Below, one piece after another: positions 1-5,497 of a stretch of DNA of 7,198 bases. The notes beneath the pieces were generated by a model. The model was not told the DNA's origin. It did not search any database and saw only the letters and a program-made list of their open reading frames with translations. The DNA is from Bacteroidota bacterium (GTDB taxonomy: Bacteria > Bacteroidota > Bacteroidia > Bacteroidales > UBA1715): NCBI GenBank assembly GCA_029266015.1, contig JAJUFK010000119.1, forward strand, positions 1-7,198, given 5' to 3'. The position numbers were made by a program, and so were the translations under genes. Within the stretch, counting starts at the first letter, position 1. Each line of letters begins with the position of its first letter.

Positions 1-125
1 CTAAATCTTTTGAGGGGTTCAAAACAAGAATATTATCTAAAATCACTGCTCTTACTGTTATTCAGGGAATAAACAAATTTGTTTTTAATAGAAATTCAAA
101 TAATCTTAAAATAAATATTGCCTAA
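1..125 (+). CDS. IS982-family transposase, C-terminal fragment (5' end outside the window)
   Basis: The frame with codons starting at base 3 is open from the window edge to TAA at 123-125 and encodes 40 residues. They begin KSFEGFKTRILSKITALT, continue VIQGINKFVFNRN, and end LKINIA. This is the conserved C-terminal pattern I know from IS982-family DDE transposases of Bacteroidota: a Lys/Arg-rich helix, the SKITALT segment, then I-N-KF-F-RN. The transposase would cut and rejoin the ends of its own element. Only the tail is visible, so the catalytic DDE residues and the intactness of the gene cannot be judged. The Gly in IQGIN replaces what I recall as a bulkier residue (usually Tyr), possibly a sign of drift. 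A probable element end follows within 15 bases of the stop. The assignment is by memory of the family, not a search. Confidence 0.8.
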   Translation, partial: KSFEGFKTRILSKITALTVIQGINKFVFNRNSNNLKINIA

Positions 126-138
126 ATGCACAACGGGT
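1..138 (+). mobile_element. 3' end of an IS982-family insertion sequence (left part outside the window)
   Basis: The segment contains the C-terminal end of an IS982-type transposase (stop at 123-125) followed at once by TGCACAACGGGT (127-138). Read from the other strand this begins ACCCGTTGTGCA, which has the look of a terminal inverted repeat. The edge near 138-139 is inferred, because the matching left end and the target duplication cannot be seen. The element would lie about 117 bases upstream of the gltX start, with its transposase reading towards gltX. Confidence 0.65.
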
Positions 139-171
139 TAACTAATAGTTTTTATTAAAACTCCTACTCTT

Positions 172-228
172 ATTACAGATTAAATTATCAGCTTATTATC
201 TAACAGTATTCTGTAATCATTTTTTTTT
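172..228 (+). terminator. possible intrinsic terminator: inverted repeat plus T9
   Basis: ATTACAGA at 172-179 pairs perfectly with TCTGTAAT at 210-217, and nine T residues follow at 220-228. That is the order expected of an intrinsic terminator and would stop reading-through from the insertion sequence or from an older upstream gene. Against it, the spacer is 30 bases and the stem is only 8 bp with two G-C pairs, so it may be a chance match in AT-rich DNA. Confidence 0.3.
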
Positions 229-235
229 ATATTTG
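228..235 (+). promoter_or_regulatory. candidate -7 box of the gltX promoter
   Basis: TATATTTG fits the Bacteroidota -7 consensus TAnnTTTG exactly and ends 20 bases before the gltX start codon. The same octamer stands upstream of trpB. There is no good TTTG-type -33 element at the usual 17-23 bp distance; the nearest is TTCTG at 209-213, too close. The match is therefore to half of the promoter. No Shine-Dalgarno sequence is visible between the box and the ATG. Confidence 0.5.
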
Positions 236-255
236 CTCAACAAAAAAAATTAACT

Positions 256-1785
256 ATGACACACAAAAAAATTCGAGTTCGTTTTGCTCCAAGTCCTACC
301 GGTCCACTCCATATGGGTGGAGTACGCACAGCATTATTCAACTATTTATTTGCACGTAAACACGGTGGCGACTTTTTATTACGTATAGAAGATACCGATC
401 AAACTCGATTTGTACGAAATGCAGAAAAATATATAGTAGATTCTTTGACGTGGTGTGGTATAACAATAGATGAAGGCATAGGAGCTGTAAATCAAGGAGA
501 ATATGGACCATACAGACAAAGTGAACGAAAAAATCTATACCGAAATTTTGCATACGACTTAATAGCTTCGGGGAATGCTTATTATGCTTTTGATACTGCC
601 GAAGAACTCAATACCTTACGAGAACAAGGTGAAGCTGCCAAAAACCCGTTTGTATACAATTTTGAAACACGCAAACATCTTTGTAATTCCCTAACACTAA
701 GCGAACAAGAAGTTGCTCAAAGAATTGCAGATAACCAACCATATGTAATTCGGTTCAAAATGCCCGAAAACCAAGATGTACATTTGTATGACGAGATTCG
801 TAAAGAAGTACATTTTAACACAAAAGAACTTGACGACAAAGTTTTGTATAAATCAGACGGTATGCCTACCTACCATTTAGCAAATGTGGTTGATGACTAT
901 ACTATGGGAATAACACATGTAATTCGAGGTGAAGAATGGCTTTCGAGTATGCCTCTCCATGTACTTTTGTATCGTGCTTTTGGTTGGGAAACCGACATGC
1001 CAAAATTTGCACATTTACCGCTCATATTAAAACCACAAGGACAAGGTAAACTAAGCAAACGTGATGGAGATAAATTAGGTTTTCCTGTATTTCCGCTTAA
1101 TTGGGTTGGCGACGATGGTGAAACAGCAGCAGGATATAAAGAAACCGGCTATTTACCCGAAGCTTTTGTAAACATGCTTGCTTTACTTGGGTGGAACCCC
1201 GGAACCGAACAAGAAATTTTTACTATGGACGAACTAATTGACGCTTTTAGTTTAGAACGCGTAGGAAAATCAGGGTCAAAATTTGATCCCGAAAAAACAA
1301 AATGGTTTAATCAACAATGGATACAACGCACACCTAACTATAAACTTGCCGAACTCATACTACCAACCATATTAGAACAAGGAATTCAAACCTCACCTCA
1401 ATACGTTGAAAAAGTATGTGCTTTAGTAAAAGAACGCGCTGTTTTTATTCAAGATTTATGGTTACAAGCTACTTATTTTTACAAAGCCCCTGAAACATAT
1501 GACGAAAAAGTGATTCAAAAACGGTGGGATTCATCAATACCTGCAATTTTACAAGAAATATGCGAAATTCTGCAAACTCAAAACACCTTTAGTTCAACAC
1601 ATTTAGAAGAAACAATAAAACAATACATACACAACAAACAATTGAATATGGGACAAATATTTAACTGTATTCGCTTGTGTATAGTTGGCACTAGTGCAGG
1701 TGCTCATTTATTTGATATTTTTGAAATGATAGGCAAAACCGAAACTATAGCCCGCATACAAAAAGCTATAGCTACAATACATTAA
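256..1785 (+). CDS. gltX: glutamate--tRNA ligase (GluRS)
   Basis: This cytoplasmic class I aminoacyl-tRNA synthetase joins glutamate to tRNA-Glu using ATP. The 509 residues are a normal full length. The Rossmann domain opens with RFAPSPTGPLHMGG (residues 9-22), where HMGG is the HIGH signature. LRIEDTDQTR (42-51) binds glutamate and is diagnostic of GluRS/GlnRS, and GKLSKRDG (264-271) is the KMSKS loop. GEEWLSSMP lies at 225-233. The C-terminal anticodon-binding helical domain runs from about residue 340 to the end. The stretch at about 271-297, between KLSKRDG and GYLPEAFVNMLALLGWNPG, is the extra segment typical of Bacteroidota GluRS. The start is fixed by the family N-terminus, MTHKKIRVRFAPSPTG. 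The HMGG form suits a discriminating GluRS, but whether tRNA-Gln is also charged cannot be told here. The gene sits 4 bases upstream of the GSCFA gene and is probably cotranscribed with it. Confidence 0.98.
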   Translation: MTHKKIRVRFAPSPTGPLHMGGVRTALFNYLFARKHGGDFLLRIEDTDQTRFVRNAEKYIVDSLTWCGITIDEGIGAVNQGEYGPYRQSERKNLYRNFAYDLIASGNAYYAFDTAEELNTLREQGEAAKNPFVYNFETRKHLCNSLTLSEQEVAQRIADNQPYVIRFKMPENQDVHLYDEIRKEVHFNTKELDDKVLYKSDGMPTYHLANVVDDYTMGITHVIRGEEWLSSMPLHVLLYRAFGWETDMPKFAHLPLILKPQGQGKLSKRDGDKLGFPVFPLNWVGDDGETAAGYKETGYLPEAFVNMLALLGWNPGTEQEIFTMDELIDAFSLERVGKSGSKFDPEKTKWFNQQWIQRTPNYKLAELILPTILEQGIQTSPQYVEKVCALVKERAVFIQDLWLQATYFYKAPETYDEKVIQKRWDSSIPAILQEICEILQTQNTFSSTHLEETIKQYIHNKQLNMGQIFNCIRLCIVGTSAGAHLFDIFEMIGKTETIARIQKAIATIH

Positions 1786-1789
1786 AAAC

Positions 1790-2773
1790 ATGAAATTTAC
1801 AACTGAAGTTGCCATTCCCCCACCTCTTTGTACTATTACGCATAGTGATGTTGGATTGGCAATTGGTTCATGTTTTACAACCTATATCGGTGAACGATTA
1901 CAACAACTAAAATTTCCCATACTTGTAAACCCATTAGGGACTATTTACAATCCTTTTTCAATAGCACAAAGCATTGATATATTACTTGGGAACAAACAAA
2001 TACAAGATGAAGATTTATTTTTGGAACAAGGTGTATGGCAATCATTATATTTACATACAAAATACAGTAGTAGAAACAAAGAATATATAAAACAAAACAT
2101 AGCACATCTACAAACAGAATTTTCTATTATTCTACCACAATTACAATATATTATTATAAGTCTTGGTACTGCATGGGTATATAAACACAAACAACTTGGT
2201 TGTATTGTAAACAATTGTCACAAACTACCTGCACACAATTTTGAACGTTATAGATTAGAACCTAAAGAAATAGTTACAATACTTGCGAACACAATTGAAT
2301 TATTGCGTTCGAAAACAAATACAGAATTACACATAATTTTTACGGTAAGCCCTATAAGACATACAAAAGATGGTGCATTTGGCAACAATATCAGTAAAGC
2401 CGCTCTACTATTAGCAATTGATGAATTATTACAATTACCAAACACATATTATTTTCCGGCATATGAAATTGTATTAGATGAACTGCGTGATTATAGATTT
2501 TATGCACAAGATATGATTCATCCATCGGATACTGCAGTTGCTTACATTTTTGAAAAATTTCAATCTACAATGTGTAATGAACAGACGCACACAATGTGTA
2601 AAACTATAGAATCAATAAACAAAGCTATACAACACAAACCATTTAACAATACAAACCCGGAATACACAAAGTTTATATCAAATACAATAGAAGAATGCAA
2701 ACTCATAATGCAAACTCACACAAAAATTGATTTAAACTTTGAAATTGAATTACTTCAAAACAGATTGTTATAG
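1790..2773 (+). CDS. GSCFA-domain protein, probable SGNH/GDSL-type hydrolase
   Basis: This is a 327-residue protein of the GSCFA family, whose substrate is not known. The naming motif is at residues 26-34 as GSCFTTYIG, so Thr replaces the usual Ala, and NPLGTIYNPFSI follows (47-58). Further family blocks are SLGTAWVY (124-131), CHKLP (143-147), FTVSPIRHTKDG (184-195) and DELRDYRFYAQDMIHPS (230-246). The layout resembles an SGNH hydrolase: Ser27 as nucleophile in block I and Asp241/His244 as the terminal DxxH pair. That catalytic reading is inference from motif order. I see no signal peptide or membrane segment, so it is probably cytoplasmic. The tail after about residue 260 is Thr/Asn/Lys-rich and poorly conserved. 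The gene starts 4 bases after the gltX stop and no separate promoter is visible, so it is probably translated from the gltX message. A functional link to tRNA charging is not implied. Confidence 0.88.
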   Translation: MKFTTEVAIPPPLCTITHSDVGLAIGSCFTTYIGERLQQLKFPILVNPLGTIYNPFSIAQSIDILLGNKQIQDEDLFLEQGVWQSLYLHTKYSSRNKEYIKQNIAHLQTEFSIILPQLQYIIISLGTAWVYKHKQLGCIVNNCHKLPAHNFERYRLEPKEIVTILANTIELLRSKTNTELHIIFTVSPIRHTKDGAFGNNISKAALLLAIDELLQLPNTYYFPAYEIVLDELRDYRFYAQDMIHPSDTAVAYIFEKFQSTMCNEQTHTMCKTIESINKAIQHKPFNNTNPEYTKFISNTIEECKLIMQTHTKIDLNFEIELLQNRLL

Positions 2774-2793
2774 GATATAATCTGCTATATTTG
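2764..2793 (+). promoter_or_regulatory. Bacteroidota-type promoter for trpB-trpA-hisH
   Basis: ATTG at 2764-2767 (-33 element, core TTG) and TATATTTG at 2786-2793 (-7 box, exact TAnnTTTG) are separated by 18 bp, close to the usual 19. The -33 element lies within the last codons of the GSCFA gene. Transcription would start near 2798-2801, leaving only about 7-10 bases before the trpB ATG at 2808. The message would thus be nearly leaderless, with no room for a trp leader peptide or attenuator. Confidence 0.65.
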
Positions 2794-2807
2794 TAAAAAA
2801 AAAGTAC

Positions 2808-3995
2808 ATGAAATATACTATTGACGAACACGGTTATTACGGCAAATTTGGAGGAGCATATATTCCCGAATTACTATATCCGAATATAAAAGAACTTGAA
2901 GATAATTATATTCGAATAATTGAATCAGAATCATTTAAATCAGAATTTAAAGAATTACTCAAAGACTATGTTGGTCGCCCCTCACCGCTTACCTATGCCA
3001 AACGATTGTCAGAGAAGTACAACACACATATATATTTAAAACGTGAAGACGTAAACCACACCGGCTCACACAAAATAAATAATACAATAGGCCAAATACT
3101 ATTAGCAAAAGCATTAGGAAAAAAACGAATAATAGCAGAAACCGGCGCAGGACAACATGGAGTTGCCACAGCAACAGTATGTGCTCTCATGGGAATGCAA
3201 TGCACGGTACATATGGGTGAAACCGATGTAAAACGACAAATGCCCAATGTGCTCCGTATGAAAATGTTGGGAGCTACCGTAGTACCTGCTATGAGTGGCA
3301 ATAGAACATTAAAAGATGCAGGAAATGAAGCTTTTCGTGATTGGATTAACAATCCTACAGAAACTCATTATTTATTGGGTTCGGTTGTAGGACCACACCC
3401 TTACCCCGATATGGTTGCCCGATTTCAAGCAGTAATAAGCGAAGAAATTCAATGGCAATTACAAGAAAAAACCGGTAACACATTACCAAATTATGTAATA
3501 GCCTGTATAGGTGGCGGAAGTAATGCCATGGGTGCATTTTATCATTTTTTAGAACACGAATCGGTTCAATTAATTGCTGTAGAAGCGGCAGGTTTAGGAG
3601 TAAATTCGGGCGAAACGGCAGCTTCCATTGCAAAAGGTTCTATAGGAGTAATACAAGGTGCCAAAACCATGCTTATGCAAACCAACGACGGTCAAATAAT
3701 AGAACCTTATTCTATTTCGGCAGGATTAGATTATCCCGGCATTGGGCCGGCACATGCTCACTTTCATGATATAGGTAGAACAACCGTACTCAATGCAACC
3801 GACCATGAAGCACTACAAGCAGCTTTTGAATTAACGCGACTCGAAGGAATAATACCTGCCATAGAATCGGCTCACGCACTGGCTGCTTTACCCAAAATAC
3901 AATTTACAAAAAACGATATTGTTGTTGTAAACATTTCGGGACGAGGCGATAAAGATATGGATACCTATATTGCCAACATGGATACTTATTGTTAA
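2808..3995 (+). CDS. trpB: tryptophan synthase beta subunit
   Basis: This PLP enzyme condenses indole with L-serine to give L-tryptophan and works in the alpha2-beta2 complex with TrpA. The 395 residues are the normal length. GYYGKFGGAYIPE (9-21) is the classic TrpB N-terminus and fixes the start. HTGSHKINN (84-92) holds the PLP-binding lysine, K89. ETGAGQHG (111-118) holds E111, which matches catalytic E109 of Salmonella, and forms the serine carboxylate loop. GGGSNA (235-240) is the PLP phosphate cup, and SGRGDKD (377-383) closes the cofactor site. DYPGIGPAHA (308-317) is typical of the TrpB1 type that pairs with TrpA. No key residue is missing. It begins a three-gene unit behind its own promoter, with trpA 18 bases downstream. 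None of trpE, G, D, C or F lies beside it. Confidence 0.98.
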   Translation: MKYTIDEHGYYGKFGGAYIPELLYPNIKELEDNYIRIIESESFKSEFKELLKDYVGRPSPLTYAKRLSEKYNTHIYLKREDVNHTGSHKINNTIGQILLAKALGKKRIIAETGAGQHGVATATVCALMGMQCTVHMGETDVKRQMPNVLRMKMLGATVVPAMSGNRTLKDAGNEAFRDWINNPTETHYLLGSVVGPHPYPDMVARFQAVISEEIQWQLQEKTGNTLPNYVIACIGGGSNAMGAFYHFLEHESVQLIAVEAAGLGVNSGETAASIAKGSIGVIQGAKTMLMQTNDGQIIEPYSISAGLDYPGIGPAHAHFHDIGRTTVLNATDHEALQAAFELTRLEGIIPAIESAHALAALPKIQFTKNDIVVVNISGRGDKDMDTYIANMDTYC

Positions 3996-4013
3996 ACTGT
4001 ATTACGCATACAT

Positions 4014-4787
4014 ATGAATCGCATACAACAACTTTTTACCCAAAAACAATCCAACATACTTTCGGTATATTTTACAGCAGGTTTTCCTGAACTCAATTCT
4101 ACAGTTCGCATTATTAAATTACTCCAAGAACATGGAGTAGATATGATTGAAATAGGAATGCCATTTTCTGACCCACTTGCCGATGGCAATGTAATTCAAC
4201 ATAGCAGCACAGTGGCATTACGCAATGGAATGACAGTATCATTATTATTTTCTCAATTAGAAAACATTAGAAAAACAGTAACTATACCTTTATTACTTAT
4301 GGGTTACATAAATCCGGTATTGCAATATGGCGTAGAAAAATTTTGCGAATCATGCAAACACGTTGGAATAGATGGTGTTATTCTCCCTGATTTACCATTA
4401 CACGAATATATAAAAGACTACAAACACATATTTGATGCATATGGTATTCAAAATATATTATTAATATCACCCCAAACAGAAGAACAAAGAATTCGAATGA
4501 TAGATGAACACACCAACGCATTTATATATATGGTTTCATCATCGTCAACTACAGGTACTAAATCACAATTTTCTGACGAACAAATTCAGTATTTTAAACG
4601 AATTCAATCTATGCAATTACAAAATCCACTATTAGTTGGATTTGGTATTTCAAATACAGAAACATTTAAACAAGTATGTTTATACACACATGGAGCAATT
4701 GTAGGTAGTGCTTGTATAAAGGCGTTAGAAAAAGAAGGAACATTAGAACAAAACATTTCAGAATTTGTAGCATCAATTAAAGAATAA
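4014..4787 (+). CDS. trpA: tryptophan synthase alpha subunit
   Basis: The alpha subunit cleaves indole-3-glycerol phosphate to indole and glyceraldehyde 3-phosphate and passes the indole through a tunnel to TrpB. At 257 residues it is slightly short but complete for this TIM-barrel family. MIEIGMPFSDPLADG (44-58) contains both catalytic acids: E46 (Salmonella E49) and D57 (Salmonella D60). YFTAGFP (19-25), MGYINP (96-101), GVILPDLP (121-128), VSSSSTTG (174-181) and GFGIS (209-213) follow in the expected order, and GSACIKAL (231-238) adds the last phosphate-binding strand. One oddity is Asn59 directly after ADG, where most family members have Pro. The start gives a normal N-terminus. The gene lies 18 bases after trpB and 4 bases before hisH, so cotranscription is very likely. 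Confidence 0.97.
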   Translation: MNRIQQLFTQKQSNILSVYFTAGFPELNSTVRIIKLLQEHGVDMIEIGMPFSDPLADGNVIQHSSTVALRNGMTVSLLFSQLENIRKTVTIPLLLMGYINPVLQYGVEKFCESCKHVGIDGVILPDLPLHEYIKDYKHIFDAYGIQNILLISPQTEEQRIRMIDEHTNAFIYMVSSSSTTGTKSQFSDEQIQYFKRIQSMQLQNPLLVGFGISNTETFKQVCLYTHGAIVGSACIKALEKEGTLEQNISEFVASIKE

Positions 4788-4791
4788 GCAT

Positions 4792-5379
4792 ATGAAGATT
4801 GCTATAGTAAAATATAATGCAGGAAATATACAATCGGTGAGTTATGCACTTAACAGATTAGGTATAGAACCTATAATAACCAATGACCCCGATAAACTCT
4901 ATAAAGCAGACAAAATTATTTTTCCGGGAGTTGGTGAAGCAAGTAGTGCTATGGCATACTTGCGTGCTCATGGACTTGACAAAATACTTACTACCCTTAC
5001 TCAACCATTTTTAGGAATTTGCTTTGGTATGCAACTTATGTGTAAACACTCCGAAGAAGGCAATGTTGATTGTTTAGGAATTTTTGATGTTCAGGTCAAA
5101 CGATTTCCCTCATCAAAAGAATTTAAAATTCCTCATATGGGATGGAACACAATACAGAATCATAAAGGAACCCTGCTTACAAATATACCTGAACAGAGTT
5201 TTGTATATTTTGTACACAGCTACTTTGCAGAATTAAATGAACATACAACTACTACCTGTAATTATATACTCCCTTATAGTGCAGGAATTGAAAAAGATAA
5301 CTTTTTTGCTTTTCAATTTCACCCCGAAAAAAGTGGAGAAATAGGTGCAAAAATTTTAGAAAATTTCATAAAACTTTAA
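4792..5379 (+). CDS. hisH: imidazole glycerol phosphate synthase, glutaminase subunit HisH
   Basis: This class I (triad) glutamine amidotransferase hydrolyses glutamine and channels ammonia to HisF, which makes imidazole glycerol phosphate and AICAR in histidine synthesis. The 195 residues are full length. YNAGNIQSV (8-16) and FPGVGEA (44-50, oxyanion loop) are at the N-terminal end. LGICFGMQL (74-82) holds the nucleophile Cys77; the usual Leu after Cys is Phe here. HMGWN (115-119), YFVHSYFA (139-146) and FQFHPEKSG (174-182) follow, the last holding His177 and Glu179. HMGWN and FHPEKSG separate it from TrpG, PabA and GuaA amidotransferases. It ends the trpB-trpA unit, 4 bases after trpA. Its obligate partner hisF, and hisA, are not in the window. 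A relative serving another HisF-like partner, as in some surface-sugar clusters, is possible but less likely. Confidence 0.93.
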   Translation: MKIAIVKYNAGNIQSVSYALNRLGIEPIITNDPDKLYKADKIIFPGVGEASSAMAYLRAHGLDKILTTLTQPFLGICFGMQLMCKHSEEGNVDCLGIFDVQVKRFPSSKEFKIPHMGWNTIQNHKGTLLTNIPEQSFVYFVHSYFAELNEHTTTTCNYILPYSAGIEKDNFFAFQFHPEKSGEIGAKILENFIKL

Positions 5380-5425
5380 AACCTCAGTGATTGATTAACA
5401 TAACTTGTTAACAACTCCACAAAAA

Positions 5426-5450
5426 AATACATACCCAATGTATTGCTTTT
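5426..5450 (+). terminator. weak hairpin with short T run after hisH
   Basis: AATACAT (5426-5432) and ATGTATT (5438-5444) form a perfect 7-bp stem around the loop ACCCA, followed by GCTTTT. It could end the trpB-trpA-hisH message, but the stem has only one G-C pair and the T run is four bases, so it is weak. It also overlaps the -33 element of the next promoter, which suggests either compact packing or a regulatory site. Confidence 0.35.
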
Positions 5451-5472
5451 ACAGCCATTTTATGTATTTTCG
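5443..5472 (+). promoter_or_regulatory. Bacteroidota-type promoter for the DUF4301 gene
   Basis: TTG at 5443-5445 (within ATTG) and TATTTTCG at 5465-5472 are separated by 19 bp, the usual spacing. The -7 box differs from TAnnTTTG at one position, C for T. Transcription would start near 5478, giving a leader of about 20 bases before the ATG at 5498. Confidence 0.55.
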
Positions 5473-5497
5473 ATAAAATTATAAAAACTAAGAGTAT

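Larger units (their letters stand above)
139..255. other. AT-rich leader between the insertion sequence and gltX
   Basis: I find no coding potential in these 117 bases. They hold an 8-bp inverted repeat with wide spacing (172-179 and 210-217), a run of nine T (220-228), and a Bacteroidota -7 box overlapping the end of that run. A short 6-bp inverted repeat at 147-162 (AGTTTT, TATT, AAAACT) is also present but has no T run after it. This is probably the original gltX upstream region, left intact by the insertion. Confidence 0.6.
5380..5497. other. intergenic region between hisH and the DUF4301 gene
   Basis: These 118 bases hold no visible gene. They contain a 10-bp perfect palindrome TTGTTAACAA (5405-5414), a hairpin at 5426-5444, and a Bacteroidota promoter at 5443-5472. 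A second 7-bp inverted repeat, ATTTTAT (5457-5463) and ATAAAAT (5473-5479), brackets the -7 box. This is the likely border between the amino-acid operon and the next transcription unit. Confidence 0.6.

Noticed and set aside
71..84. 14-bp perfect palindrome AAACAAATTTGTTT as an operator
   Set aside because: It lies inside the transposase coding frame and is explained by the codons for Asn-Lys-Phe-Val-Phe. AT-rich DNA makes such palindromes common.
78..108. Possible promoter, TTTG at 78-81 and TAATCTTA at 101-108 with 19 bp between
   Set aside because: The -7 box has two mismatches to TAnnTTTG and the site is within the transposase tail; the box at 228-235 is far better.
2993..3352. Long minus-strand open frame of 119 codons within trpB
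   Set aside because: It is fully covered by trpB, whose protein is conserved end to end, and its translation has no recognisable domain. The other minus-strand frames inside gltX, GSCFA, trpB, trpA and DUF4301 were dropped for the same reason.
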